DNA from: Takakia lepidozioides
Taxonomy: Eukaryota; Streptophyta; Takakiopsida; Takakiales; Takakiaceae
Reading direction: 5' to 3'
Length of the DNA: 64,000 nucleotides
Assembly (NCBI GenBank): GCA_030704615.1
Contig: CM060731.1
Location: 27,840,001 to 27,904,000, forward strand
Of the stretch, positions 23,426 through 36,583 are shown one piece after another (within the stretch, counting starts at the first letter, position 1; each line of letters starts with the position of its first letter). Position numbers and translations under genes: made by a program. The notes under the pieces are model-generated. The model made no database searches. It saw only the letters and a list, made by a program, of their open reading frames with translations, and was not told the DNA's origin.

Positions 23426-24480
23426 TGTGAGATGTCCTACAGGAATTTGGGGCAACTATATGGCATGGCACATTGACCATCCAGGTGGAAGATAGATGGA
23501 TGAAATGACTTCCACCTCTATTCAACATGCCTCGGACGACATAACACATAGACTTTTGTTTAGAGAATTTAAAAGTTCAAAAATGTTATTAAGGTTATGG
23601 GGTCTGCATGTAGAGGGCTGTGGGACTTGTAGTTTTTCTTTGCCAGCTCGTTTAGAATCTGAATGCCCACCAGTGCAGGCCATCCATTTAAGTTGATGCC
23701 AATTTTCATCCAAACATCAAAGCTCTCAAAATAGACAACCTCAAGTAAAATGAGAAGGAGATCGGCAGAACCGAAAGGGCATAGAATTCTCTTCAATATT
23801 GAACATTGCCTGCAACTATTGGCTATAACTTGCCCTCTGTCCTGTCACATATAATCCCTTCGGGAACCAGCAATCCAAAAAGATGCACTGCTCATGCAGC
23901 TGACGACAATATCGTTATGAGAATGTCACACTATAATCAACAATGTACAACAATTGCTTTGAGAAGCTATAGATAAAACTACCTCATGTCGTCTCAGAGA
24001 TTTGTGAGCGCCAAAAATGTCAATCCCATTTCTGTCCAATCAACCTTGACACGCAGTTCGGGACACGCAGCAGAGAGGGCGTAGGCGCATGTGCACAACA
24101 ACCCTAGGCCCCTCACAATGAGACAGTCTGAAGCTGAGCTGAGCACGAATTTCAATCTCTACTAGTCCAACCGTACTAGAGAAATATCTAGTGATCCTCA
24201 GACAAGGCTTTACCTTACAAAATTTGTTCCCAATGACTACCTCCCTGTCCACATTGTTGCTTGATGTCGAGAAGCTTGGACAAAGTGCCTTGCTCTTTGT
24301 GACTGGCTCCCTTTTTGAGACAGCAGGGTTTTTTTTTACGGGTGTACTTCACTCACAACCGTCTTTTTTACACTGCGTCCGGGATATCAATGATCGCCCC
24401 AGCCTGAATTTTGCCCCACCCTATCAAGCGCCAGTGTTTTTCAACTAGTGCTTTTCAACTCGTCTGCTGAGGGCCCCACT
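23426..24480. other. no gene recognised
   Basis: Between the CACTA end and the PPR repeat block. Short frames only. Confidence 0.4.
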
Positions 24481-24499
24481 TTCTCCCCTCTACTGGTAC

Positions 24500-25790
24500 A
24501 TGTCAAAATCACTCCAAGAGCCATAGTGTTGGAAAACTGCCTTCGCATCCTTGATGCTCCCACATTTGGCATACATGTCCACGAGGGCACTGTCCAGAAT
24601 CACAATCAGGTACAATTCCAGCTTTGACAATGAAACCATGGACCTGATCTTCCCTTTTCCAGAGCTGGCAAGCTTGCCCTTGATGCTCCCACATTTGGCG
24701 TACATGTCCACGAGGGCATTGTTCAAAATCACATCAGGTACAATTCCAGCTTAGACAATGAAACCATGGACCTGATCTTCCCTTTTCTAGAGCTGCCAGG
24801 CTTGCCCTTCATGCTAACACATTTGGCATACATGTCCACGAGGGCATTGTCCAGAATCACAATCAGGTACAATGCAAGCTTTGACAATGAAACCATGGAC
24901 CCGATCTTCCCTTTTCCAGAGCTGGCAGGCTTGCCCTTGATGCTCCCACATTTGGCATACATGTCCACGAGGGCACTGTTCAGAATCACGTCAAATACAA
25001 TTCCAGCTTTGACAATGAAACCATGGACCTCTTCCCTTTTCCAGAGCTGCCAGGCTTGCACACGCACCGCAAACGCACACAAATGTGTTGTGGTCGGGCT
25101 TCATCCCTTCCCCCATCATTTGGTCATGATAGGTCTCCAAAGGCTCCATCCCACTTCACTGTTGTGCACATCCTGCAAGCATCGCGCTCCACGACACCAC
25201 ATCTTGTTCAGCCATAGTGTTGAACACTCCCTCCGCATCCTCAATGCTCTCACATATATTTGGCATACATGTCCACGAGGGCATTGTTCAGAATCGCATC
25301 TGTTACAATTCCAGCTTTGGTGATGCAACCATGCACCACTTTGCCCTTTTGCAGGGCTGCCAAACTTGCACACGCACTGCAAACGCATAATCTTGTTCAG
25401 CCATAGTGCTGAACACTCCTTTCGCATCCTCAATGCTCCCACATTTGGCATACATGTGTCCACCGGAGCAGTCATGTTCAGGATGACATCTGGTATAATT
25501 GCAAATTGTCACGATGGATCTCTTTACCCTTTTCCAGGGCTGCCAGGCTCCCACACTCACTGCCAACACACACAAATGTTATGTGGTCGGGCTTCACCCT
25601 TCCCCCATCATTTGCTCATAGGTCTCCAAAGCCTCCATCCCATGCCCCTGCAAGCATCGCACTCCACGACACCACATCTCGTTTAGCCATAGTGTTGAAC
25701 ACTCCCTTGGCATCCTCGATGCTCCCACATTTGGCATATATTTCCACCAGGGCAGTGTTCAAAATGACATCTGGTAATCTGCCAGGCATT
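24500..25790 (-). pseudogene. pentatricopeptide-repeat (PPR) gene debris with tandem units
   Basis: The minus strand encodes fragments of the P-L-S type PPR motif, such as SALVDMYAKCGSIKDA and VHGFIVKAGIV, typical of organelle RNA-binding PPR proteins of land plants. The frame is repeatedly broken. A 129-bp unit is repeated head to tail from about 24540 to 25070. Further diverged PPR pieces follow to 25760. PPR proteins bind organelle transcripts; these fragments are too broken to act. Confidence 0.8.
24540..25070 (-). repeat. 129-bp tandem repeat within PPR debris (four copies)
   Basis: The marker CATTTGGCATACATGTCC (the complement of the DMYAKC codons) sits at 24563, 24692, 24820 and 24949. 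The period of 128-129 bp equals 43 codons, so most copies stay in frame with each other. It is not the native PPR period of 31-36 residues. Confidence 0.9.
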
Positions 25791-26400
25791 CACCTTTTTG
25801 CCTCGGTTGTCCCACCATTGACTGGATCAGAAAAGTATTCATCCCACACCTTCTCCTCATCTCTTGTACCTGTTTTTGGATACTTTCATGTTGTCACATT
25901 GGCAGTATCATGTCAAAGTCACTTCAATCTATCAAAGATTCACTCAACCAACTAACTTGCATAATTCAACATGGAAATTTAGGGCTGATTCTGATAAGGG
26001 GGAAAAACAGGGTGAAATGTGTTGAAGAAGGTGCCCTCATCGCCTGATTTTACCAATTGTGCCGCTGCTACTGCGGCTTCCAGTTGACCATCTACCCATG
26101 CAGGTTTCTTGTAGCTATCCTTCCACAAGGAATCATAGGCAATATTGTGCTTGAAATGTGGTCCTCTTGGATGAATCTGGACCCACACTCTATCCCTGCT
26201 CCTTCAGCTATCCATGCCTCTCACAAATCATGCATACATCTTTGCCTTGCTGGTAGCAACTGACAATAACAGCCTACATTTGTTCTAGGAAAACACCCAA
26301 CTCAACTTCTCACACTAGTTCCTATGCTCAATTGCATCTGCTACTCTCTACAATCCAACATGCATTCACCTTTTTGCCACAATTGGGCCACCATTGACTA
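25790..26400 (+). repeat. about 560-bp dispersed repeat, copy 1
   Basis: Matches in reverse complement about 32036-32560 and about 32580-33120 (for example CACCATTGACTGG with CAGAAAAGTATTCATCCCAC). A new partial copy begins again at about 26358. The three copies lie in the region of the Tnp2 gene's 3' exon and intron. Confidence 0.8.
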
Positions 26401-28389
26401 GGGTCAGAAAAGTATGCAGGCCACAACTCCATGACTGTTTAGGGTTCACTGTCACAAATGAAAGTGTGTTTGTCAGAATTTTGCCCACCCCAACAGCTCA
26501 GTCATTCCCACCCATGCAAGGTACCATGCTGTATCAAGTCTAAACCCTGGAAAAATACATGCAATAGCAGAAACCAACTCTAGACCATAGCACAACTGGC
26601 CTGGTACCTCCCATGTGGAGCTTGCCTCCGCCTTCTACCATTTTGCCTCTGCCTTGCAAGTGCATTCAAGTTGGCAATGGCCAATTCATCTGCCTCACTC
26701 AAAGGAACACAAACAGCAAGCTCAGTCATGATGTTATGAGGAATTTCAGGAGGCACCATGCCTACATAAGTGTCTCCCTCACCCAGTGCCACTTCTGTAA
26801 TATCGTGAACCACTCGTCGGGATCGAGGGTCCTTGTGAAGGACCACCTTCCAGTTCCCTCGTGAACTTTTTTCATCCGAGAAAAAAACTTGCTCCACCTG
26901 ACTAGGGAATGTCCAGGGCTGCTCCATCCGAGGTAACATGCGACTGAAGTCAACCATGAGAAAGCCATAATCATCTCGTTTCATGGTGGCATTCCGGCCC
27001 ACCATGTGTGACCTCACCCATCTACACAAGAACAGAATTGGGTGAAGAATTCCGTAATCCAGTTGAATTATTTCTGTTACAACACCCACATATTCCAATT
27101 GGGATAACACTCGTTTGGACATACCTGCTCTGTTTTCGCTTTCCTGATGGAATACTTGAGCAACTCCAGAATCAAATGTCACCCTGTCTGTGGCGCCAGT
27201 CCCATCATGTATTGCTCGAAAGTGATTGCCGTAAGCATACATGGACTTGAAGCCCAAGGACTGTACTGCTGGTGGTATACATAAATGGCATATGTCCAAA
27301 TCATAGGACTCACCTGAACTCACCTTGCGTTGGACACCACCTTCAATGCATTCATGGAATGGAGCCAGTAAGCGCATATCTGTTGGGTATGGAATTTCTC
27401 CATTGTGGTGGTCTTGGTCTTGTCCACAAAGGAATGCTGTTCTGAACTCAGTGCGGGATGCTTCTATGAGTGCCATCTCCTCTTCATAGGCCCTGTCCAA
27501 ATGAGAATTGCAAATTAGGATTACAGCTTATACACACATGATATGATAAGCAACATACACTAGAAGCATTCGTGTCTTTTCCGAATCGACTGCATGTCCA
27601 AAACCACTGAGGGAACAACTTTGAGATGTTTGTTACTACTGCACAGTCGTAACGGATAAATTCACATTTCTAATGGCGGATAGAAGTTGCATCAATGACT
27701 CCGTAGTCGGCACAATATTCGCGGCGATTTAATTCAATTACGTAAATTGTTTTTTTTTTAAAAACAGCAATTACAAGTGGTTTTAAGCACTAGAGAACGA
27801 GTCTTAACAACTAGGCATTCATTGCACACCCTATTCAAAAATGGATTTTTTATAAGTGCTCCACATGGCTCATGACGTGGAATATTTTAATGTATTTTAG
27901 GGCTTGTGTGGCTCATAGAGATTGTTCTAATCGTCGGATGTAAAATGATCTAAGGGTGGAAGAGTAACTTTGTCCTTTGCCTGAATTTGTCTAAGTGTTG
28001 GGAGAGGGATGGAGGCTTGAGAGAGAGACGAACAAGTGATGCGAGAAGGACGAAGACCAAATCGAGGCCCATGTCCTGTTGTTGCAAGCGTTTATGGCGT
28101 CAAGGGCGCATTATGTGCAAATGTGGGCTCTTGGCTCCCCTTTGTACCATGATTTGGTATTCTTCCTGATGATCACAAGGTTCTTGGGGGAATCAGCTTG
28201 GTCTTAGCAACCCATATTTTAATCTCTGCCCGCTCAGCTGCACCGTGGTGGTTCTTACGAACCAATCCCAACATTACCTGACTAGAGATACAAGCAGCAC
28301 GCACAAGAGGTCTTCTTGGGTTCATGGTCAGTCTAATCCGCAATGGGTCATGACACAAGGTAGAGGACAATGTGGTGAGGGCACCTTCT

Positions 28390-29260
28390 CTTCGAGCTAT
28401 TTCAGCCTGTTTTGCCGAGATGTAGTGTCGTGGAGTGCGATGCTTGCAGGGTATGCACAACAGGGACGTGGGATGGAGGCTTTGGAGACCTATGAAGTTG
28501 CGAAGGGAGAGTTTGATAACATGGCTGAACAAGATGTTGTCTCAAGGAACACGCTGAATCTCGCAAGATATGGCCAGCATGTGTGCGGGATGAGGGCATT
28601 GGAGACATATGAGCAAATGTTGAGAAGAGGTGCAGCCTGACCGGGTCACGTTCATTTGTGTTTTGCAATGCATGTGCAAACCTGGCAGCCCTGGAGACTG
28701 GTTAAAGGGCAAAGAGGTCCATCGTGACATTGTCAAAGCTGGAACTGTACCAGATGTAACAATACCTCGTCGACATGTATGCCAAACGTGGGAGCATTCC
28801 TTGTGGACAAGGAGTGTTTAACAATATGGCTGAGCGAATGTGGTGTGGTGGAAGTGATGATCGCAAGACATGCACAAACATGGGCGGGGATTGCGGGTTT
28901 TTGGAGACCTATGAGCAAATGATGTGGGTCTAGGGGGTGAAGCCCGAGCACATTACCTGTTGTGTGCTTAGCGCCTGTTGGAGAAGGGCAAAGAGGTCCA
29001 TGGTTGCATCGTCAAAGCTGGAATTGTGGTAGATGTCATTCTGAACATGAATACCCTTCTAGATAGGGAGTGTTCAACAATATGGCTGAGCGAAATGTGG
29101 TGTCGTGGAAAGTGATGATCGCAGGACATGCACAACAGGGGCGGGGATTGCAGGTTTTGGAGACCTATGAGCAGTTGATGTGGGGAGGGGTGAAGTCCGA
29201 CCACATTACGTTCAGAGAGTTCAAATGCCTCTCCACCATGACCTTGCTTAGCTAACCATG
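28390..29260 (+). pseudogene. PPR fragments in the Tnp2 intron
   Basis: The plus strand encodes pieces such as DVVSWSAMLAGYAQQGRGMEAL, shown here only by its start DVVSWSAMLAGY, then QPDRVTFICVL and GKEVHRDIVKAG. These are the canonical order of PLS-class PPR repeats, but with deletions and shifts. The orientation is opposite to the PPR debris at 24.5-25.8 kb. A last piece lies at about 31850-32020. Confidence 0.75.
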
Positions 29261-31800
29261 CCTTGCTGATGTGTTGTCTTCCTTGAGCTGTTTTTGGACA
29301 CTGGCTGGAACATCCACAAGGCGGCTCTGCTCGAGAGAGAGAAATCAGCTTGAATGCAGGGGCAGATTTTGAGATCACAATCGCCACTCAGAACGTTGTT
29401 CTTTGCACCGGCATGGCATGTCAGCATGCATATCAGCCCAAACTTACTCCGTGAGCCTTCCACTGCCGGAGTTGCCATTCTTCGAAACGCAGGGATGGAA
29501 CGGGGTTTTGAAACCAGCATTGCCTAACTGGATACCCAATTCAGCTCCGCATCTTGGTCCATTAATCTGCTGCACATTGTGAAGTTTTCTGCCCGTTCAC
29601 CGCAAGTTGAAGAAGGAGTATTCTTAAAACACGGGTACTCATAATCTGAAAATGGCTCCAGCTTATGTTGCTTGAGTGCGAATATGAGTGTGGTTGGCTT
29701 GGCAGCTTTACATCTGGTCCATCCCACTCGATATGATGAGCAGGTTCAGCTTGACTTCTCACACAAAAGACGCTGCCAAGATGGGGTTTGCTGCCCTAGA
29801 TGACTTCCCGTCGTTGTTCTGGGCTGCAACATACAATTAATCTGGCCCATGGCGAGGGGCCTTGCCTTCCACCAATCATCTGTAAGTCCTGTGAAACTGT
29901 TTTTGTGGCAGTTTGTAAGCAGTGGGCAGCGATGGTGGGCTGTTGTAGGATTTGATGAACTCAATGCCGTGTACTGACAACAACCCCTCATCTCTTATGC
30001 AAGCATTCAACAAGCCAAGTTGACTGCAGAGCATATTCAGCCCCCCACGTTTCTAGTTGCCTAATGTTCTTCATCTCCTGGGCAGAGCATTTTCCAGGGT
30101 CTCCATCTGTGATGACACACTATCTTCTCATGTGGTTCAGCTTCTGGTCTTGCTCTTGTTTGCACCACCCAATGAAGGGCAGTTCCCACCTGCTTGATTC
30201 TCTCTATATGGTTGTCTTGGGTCTTGGCAGGGTTTCCCACAACCGCCTTTCCTTTTCAGACTGCCAGTCATCAGCCTCGTTCTCCAATGCTTCACTTTCT
30301 TCCCAAGTGAAGCTCTCCTCTTTTATGCTTCAACGTCCCTGCAGGTGTCTTTTCCTTCATCTCCCGTGGTGCTTTCGAATGAATGAGCACTGATTTACAT
30401 CTGTTGGCAACACTTACGGTGTCCCTTTCCTTGCATGCCACTGCAGGCCCGCATTGACTTTCTTGGCAGGGAAGTCTCCTCCTTCTCCCTCATTTTCTGG
30501 CTCTGTTGGTGCCCCACTCACCATGCTATCAGGGCTGCACTTTTTTTGTGGTGTTGCGCAGCCAAGGCGATCTTTCACTGGTCGATTGTTGGCAACAGCT
30601 GATTGGAGTCTTCTTGGCAGAGTCTCCCACGAGCTCCCATCAATTTCAGGCATCAGGTTTTCTACCCTGCCCTTCCACTTTTCATAAGCGAGGTGCCTGT
30701 CTTCCTCCCTTTCACTCTTCAGCTCTCAGGCAGATTTTTCTTCATGCGATTGCTGCTCCCATACTTCCAGTCCTTGTTTAATTTTCTCCAGCCATCACCC
30801 TCAGATTTGACAAGGTATTGCTGCCCTTCCTTGTGTCTTTCCTCACTCCCAGCTGCTGGTTTTATCCCAGATTCACCTCTCATCCTTGCCTGGGGTTTTG
30901 CTTGCCAAACAGCCCTTGTGTGGGGAACTTCAACGAAAGGCAACATCTCATTCTCAGCTCCTGTCTTTGTACCTCTTTGCAGCAGTCCAGCCTCGGGTGC
31001 CTCACTTTCTGATTGCTGGGTTGCTCTTCGCCGCCAACCTTTGACAAGAAAGTGTGCTCCATCTTCCTCATCTCCTACTGGTTCCCTTGATGCTTCACCT
31101 CGTATGTCTTCCTCCTCATGTTTTAGCAGCAGCTCCCATGCTTGAATTGCTACTTTTCCTCGTAGTTGATCTTGTGCTTTCCTTTTTCTCCGTAGCCTAA
31201 TCAACAGTTTTGTCTTGGCAGCTCCCTTGCCATGAGTGCCTTGTCTCACTGCATCTCCCTTGGCTGCCCACCATCCGTGGAGTCTTTCTTGCTATTCTGA
31301 CCCTCGTTGGCATGCACTTTGCTGCGATGCCCCACATGTATTTGCTGCTCCCTTTAATCATCAACATAGTGCTCCAGAGCCAGTTCCTCATTGTTGACCA
31401 GTTGACCTTCTCAGCCCTTGGACCCCATTTTCCCTTCTCCCATGTTGCCTCGTCTTTCTGCTTCATCGTTTGCTTTACTTGCACGATGTTGCTTCTTCCC
31501 TACAGCTCATCATGTGTTGTGGCTCTTTCCCATGTTGCACTCACTCCCATCATACGTTGTGCAGTTGATAAGACTGAGATGAGTTTGATGCAGGATAGGG
31601 GGAGGGCTTGCTGGTGTATGTTGTCCGATAGGCCCCATGCACAGAGTCAAAGCTGGAAGTCAGCCTTGCAAGGACCCAAGTGAGAGAAGTCTGGTGGGGG
31701 TAGCATCTTGGGGGATGGGCAGTTAGGGCAATGTGTGTCTAGGGCAATATATGTCATAGCAGCGGGTGATGTGCTGCCAATTTTGAGGGATAGAGACAGC
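29261..31800. other. unassigned stretch in the Tnp2 intron
   Basis: The minus strand has several longish open frames (30719-31249, 176 codons, charged and Glu/Lys/Arg-rich; 31197-31484; 30414-30653), separated by shifts. Low stop density hints at a decayed gene, but no family was recognised. Confidence 0.25.
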
Positions 31801-32035
31801 CTGTAAGCTGTAGATTTGTATAAGTGGTTTCTTCTGACACATATTGCTCCCAGTTTGCCACAACCAGTTGTTTGCGTTTGTAGTGCATGTGCGAGCCTGC
31901 TGGGGAAGGGCAAAGAGGTCCATGGTTGCATCGTCAAAGCTGGAATTGTGGCAGATGTCATTCTGAACAATACCCTTGTGGACAGGGAGTGTTCAACAAT
32001 ATGGCTGAGCGAAGGATAGAGTGTAATGACTGCTA

Positions 32036-33120
32036 ATGAAGGCACCTTCTTCAATTTCACCTGTTTTCCCTCTTATCAGAATCGCCCTAATTATTCATGT
32101 CTGAATTCTGCAAGTTAGCTGGTTGAGTGAAGCTTTGATAGTTTGGAGTGACTTTGACATGATCTTCTGCCAATGTGACAACAGGAAAGTATCAGAAACA
32201 GGTAACACAGACGAGGAGAAGTTGTGGAATGAATATTTTTCTGACCCCAGTCAATGGTGGACAATCGAGGCAAGAAGGTGAATGTTTGTTGGATTATAGA
32301 GAGTAGCAGATGCAATTGAGCGTAGGAACTAGTGTGATAAGTTGAGTTGGGTGCTTCCTAGAACAAGTCTAGGCTGTCATCGTCAACTGCTAGCAACAAG
32401 GCAAGGTTGTATGCATGATTCGTGCGAGGCATGGATAGTTGAAGGAGCAAGGATAGAGTGTGGGTGCAGATTCACCCAAGAGGGCCAGACTTCAAGCTCC
32501 AGATTAACTATGAAGCTACAAGAAACCTGCATGGGTAGATGGTCAACTGGCGGCAACGGCACAATTGATAAAATTAGACATTGTTAATGAAGGCATCTTC
32601 TTCAGCACATTTCACCCAGTTTTACCCTCTTATTAGAATCGGTCCAAAATTTCCATGTTGAATTATGCAAGTTAACTGGTTGAGTGAATCTAGTTTGGAG
32701 TGACTTTGATATGATACTGCTATGTGACAACAGGAAAGTATCAAAAAACAAGTAACAGACATGAGGAGAAGCTGTGGAATGAATACTTTTCTGCCCCCAG
32801 TCAATGATGGGACAACGAGGCAAAAAGGTGAATGCCTGCTACATTTCAGAGAGTAGCAGACGCAATTGAGCATAGGAACTAGTGTGATAAGCTGAGTTGG
32901 GTGTTTCCTAGAACAAATGTAGGTTGTCATTGTCAGCTACTAGCAGCAAGGCAAGGATGAATGCATGATTTGTGCAGGGGCATGGATAGCTGAAGGAGCA
33001 GGGATAGAGTGTGGTCCAGATTCATCCTAGAGGCCAAATTTCAAGCACAAGATTTACCTATGATTCCCTGTGGATCAATAACTACAAGAAACCTCCATGG
33101 GTAGATGGTCTATTCCGTGG
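32036..33120 (-). repeat. about 560-bp dispersed repeat, copies 2 and 3 in tandem
   Basis: Two direct copies (about 32036-32560 and 32580-33120) in reverse orientation to copy 1 at 25790. Shared landmarks are GAGTGACTTTGA, CAACAGGAAAGTATCA and GTAGCAGA(T/C)GCAATTGAG. Confidence 0.8.
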
Positions 33121-33284
33121 AACTCGCTGAAGTCTTGCATTATGAGGATCAGAACTGCTTGACTTGCACGAGGCCTTGACCCTTAGGCAATCCCCAGAGC
33201 AGCAGTAGCTTTTGGGTTGCTTTTTTACTTTGTGTTTTTCATTTTGTCCCATAAGCTCTTTGAGTTTTCCGCAGATGTAATAAA

Positions 33285-33335
33285 GTAACATTTTGTTTCA
33301 TTTCATTCATTTTCATTTCATTTTGTTTCATGGCA
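33285..33335 (+). repeat. imperfect (TTTCA)n microsatellite
   Basis: Repeated TTTCATTTCATT blocks. A similar short (TTTCA) run is at about 11730-11750. Confidence 0.8.
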
Positions 33336-33539
33336 TGTCTTTCATCGTTTGTGCATTTCTAATGCATGATTAGTTCTCTTGTATGGCATTACTAGTCGAC
33401 TCACTACAAACACCAAAACTCCAAAGCATGAATCACTATGAATGATTGTTCAAGTAGTTTTGAGCACTTCATGTAAAGTAGTAAAGCAGTTGCGCCAACT
33501 TTGCAGTCGCAATTGCCACTGGCATGTAACACTGCAAGT

Positions 33540-33730
33540 TATGTGGTCTACTACCACGTGGCGCCCCGGGCCCGTGGCCACGTGGCAGCAGTGGTGCTCG
33601 TCGTGGTGCCGCCACGTCGACATCCACATCGTCGTCCACGTCCGCGTCCATGTGTCACCGCGCTTCAGTGAGTCGGTCCACTCATCCGGAGGGAAAAGTC
33701 AAAGTCAGCCCAAAAGGTCAGACACACGGG
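33540..33730. other. GC-rich patch with CACGTGG motifs
   Basis: CCACGTGGC occurs twice near 33555 and 33580, and again at about 33745, in a locally GC-rich stretch. CACGTG is the G-box core bound by plant bZIP/bHLH proteins, but there is no gene start beside it, so a regulatory role is only a guess. Confidence 0.25.
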
Positions 33731-36277
33731 CGGCCCGCCTGGTTACGCCACGTGGTTCTTCAGCATTAATCGCATTAATCGCTGAGCAGTTGTTCGCGCG
33801 TCTGCGTCCTTTACCACTCCAATCATTGGATGTCCAACCCAACTACCACATCTGTTGTAACTAGTCTGTTGTAACTTCCAGTCGATCCCAGTTTTTTGAC
33901 TTTTACAACTCAAAATGAGTCGTTACCCCAGTGGTAAATGACACGAATGCTTCTAGTGATACTTACTCAAGGAATGGTTTCATGCAATCTGTGTTGTGCA
34001 AAATATACTCGTGTGCACTGTCTCGTTCTTGAATGGTGAGGACTCGTACACTTCCCAATCTTTGAACCACCTCCCCACTAACTGAGTCTTCTTCATTGGA
34101 GTCCCACACCCTTCGGCTTGTAGCATGAAATTCAGCCATATACTCAGTTAGAAACCCTAGGGCCTCATCCAAAGCATACCCTTCCGCCATGCTCCCTTCA
34201 GGTCGGTTCATATTCCTTACATAGCTTTTTAATGTCTTCATATACTGTTCCATAGGATACATCCAACGGCTAGACATGGGACCACACACCTCCAATTCGT
34301 CCACAAGGTGTACAAGCAAGTGAGTCATGATATCAAAAAATGACGGAGGGAATTCTTTCTCCAGCAGACACATAGTGATTGCAACATCTTCTTTTAAAAA
34401 GTAGCTCAGTTGGATTAATGATCTTTGCACACACTTTTCGGAAGACTCAAGAAAGCCTCATAATTGCCATCCGTGGACCCTTTCCCAATAGCAAAGAGGT
34501 AAAATCTGCTGCATCATTACATGGTAGTCATGGGTTTTCATTGTAGACAGTTTATTGTCAACCACATGTTTCTGGAATGTGGCAGCATAACCTGTGGGGG
34601 CCTTTACTGCAGCCAATGTTTCCAAAAACAGCACGTTCTCATCTTCAGTAAGAACATATGGGGCCAAAGGCTTCACCAACTTGTTCGGGTGAGAGGGATG
34701 GGGTCTCAACCACAAGTGTTCACGAATGACATTGAGTTCCATATCCTTCATAGATGTGGCTGTGTCCTTCTCCCCAAGAATGGTTCTCAGCACATTCTCA
34801 CACAATTTTTTTCACAATGCATCACATCCAGTGTGTATCGGATGAGTAAGTCTTTCCAGTATGGCAATTGGTTCAAAACAGTGACCCGTTTCATGCCATG
34901 TTCCTTTGAAGGGTCATGTTTTCCCCCCTCAGCCCCTCCCATTGCGAGATACAACTCTCTGGTTTTAGCCCGGTCAAATTGCTCACTTGCAGTGACCACC
35001 ATAGGAGCTGCTCTATGTTCCACATGTCCATTAAAGTGGGACGAGTTATTCCTATAGGGATGAACAGCAGGCAAGTATCTCCTATGACCAAGATACAAAA
35101 CTTTTTTGCATGCCTTGGAGTACCTGGAATCAACATTAGGGCCGCAAGCTGGGCAGGCCTTGTATCCCCCGTGTGCGCATCCTGCTAGCAACCCATAAGC
35201 TGGAAAGTCGTGGATTGACCACATCAAGATGGCCCTCATGCGAAATGACTGTTGCCCCACTAGGCTACTTCCATCCAATGCCTCCACACCAACTTCCCAC
35301 AACAATTTCAGCTCATCCACAAGGGGCTGCAGATAAACATCTGCATTGTCATTTCCCATAGATTGTGGTCCAGGAATCAATAAAGCCAACATCGTGAAAA
35401 ATGGCTTAGTACACAGCCAGGGTGGAAGATTATAGTTTACCAACATGACAGGCCAAGTTGACCATTTGTTTGATTTATCATTGTAAGGATTGACACCATC
35501 CCATGCGAGACCCAATCGCAGATTTCTGGGGTCCGCTGCAAACTCAGGCCATTTTTGGTCAATGTGGGCCCAAGCCTTGCTGTCTGCTGGGTGCCTAACC
35601 AAGCCATCCAGACTTCATTTCTTAAAGTGCCATGACATTAACTCTGAGATGGATTTGGCTTTATACATTCGAAGCAGCCTTGGAATGATAGGGAAATGTT
35701 GAAGGACCTTACGAGGTACTGGTGTCTTCGTACCCACCACATAACGACGTGCCTGACATTTTGGACAAACCTCCAAATTCTGAGGCTCCCTTCTGAACAA
35801 CACACAGCCTTTCGGACATGCATGTATACTCTCGTAATGAAGCCCGAGTTCCATTATGAGTTGTTTTGCCTCATAGTGGGACTTTGGCAGGCAATTGTCT
35901 GCTGGCAACCATGACAGGCATTGCATGGACATAGAATTTTCCGAAGACCCAGTCTTCTTGCTCGCGCTTCCTCTAGTTTCCACAATCTGTCATCGTCATG
36001 TTCTGCTTGTGTCCGCCTTTGCAATCGATGGGCAGTAGGAGGGATCATCTTGGCGAGTGAGTGAGACTCGTCAGGAAATGGAGACCCAAATAGAGTGTCC
36101 AGAAGTTACACCAGGGCGCAAGCCTACAGCGAGGGAGGTAGAACGAGCAAAGCGTCAAGCGGAGAACAAGGCATTCTTTGCACGACTGAAGATCTACGAC
36201 ATTGCAAAGAGGTCCGAACTTCCGTTTTTTTCATATCCCCTACCTAGCCCGTGAGCAGATTCCGTGAGCAGAAAATT

Positions 36278-36301
36278 CCGTGAGCAGAATTCTGCTCACG
36301 G
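36278..36301. repeat. perfect 24-bp palindrome among GTGAGCAGA repeats
   Basis: CCGTGAGCAGAA joined to its exact reverse complement. Two more GTGAGCAGA copies lie just before it at about 36250-36280. A similar cluster is at about 21768-21826. Confidence 0.9.
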
Positions 36302-36583
36302 ATCTGCATGTGCTCACCTATAACCGCGGACACCTATTCGGCCTAGAGGACCTATTACTGCGGGTTGTGTCAAGTTTATCATGCACACGTCATTCATCGT
36401 TATGGATGAACGATGGATGAATGGGGGATGAAAGGATGTTCGACGAATGGTACATGGATGAATGTCGTTTGTAGATGAATGCAAAACTAAGATGCATTTT
36501 TGAGTAGTGGTTGCTAAATCCCCCCAGCTCTAGAGTGAACTTCTGCCCACTGGTGAGGGTTGTGATTGTCCTTTCACTAGCAA

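Larger units (their letters stand above)
26580..36048 (-). pseudogene. Tnp2-type transposase of a CACTA/EnSpm element (Transposase_21, DUF4218, DUF4216)
   Basis: Reading from 36048 leftward, the order is a CPC..C transposase-associated motif (ILCPCNACHG); CPKGCVLFRREPQNLEVCPKC; RHPADSKAW; the Tnp2 core (GQQSFRMRAILMWSIHDFPAYG, here trimmed to its start GQQSFRMRAI, then HGGYKACPACG); LDVMHCEKN; and the DUF4218 segment (LVDELEVCGP, SRWMYPMEQYMKTLK). The exon ends at 33967 with GTAAGT. The phase fits an acceptor at 27492, where AYEEEMALIEASRTEF begins an exon with a DUF4216 domain (DDYGFLMVDFSRML, QVEQVFFSD) ending at 26580. The 6.5-kb intron holds PPR debris and repeats. Damage: frame shifts near 35880 and in an A run near 34808, and in-frame TGA near 35617 and 34460. 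This was the mobilising protein of a CACTA element but is unlikely to be active. Confidence 0.85.

Noticed and set aside
30719-31249. 176-codon charged minus-strand frame
   Set aside because: No recognisable domain, neighbours shifted; kept only as an unassigned stretch.
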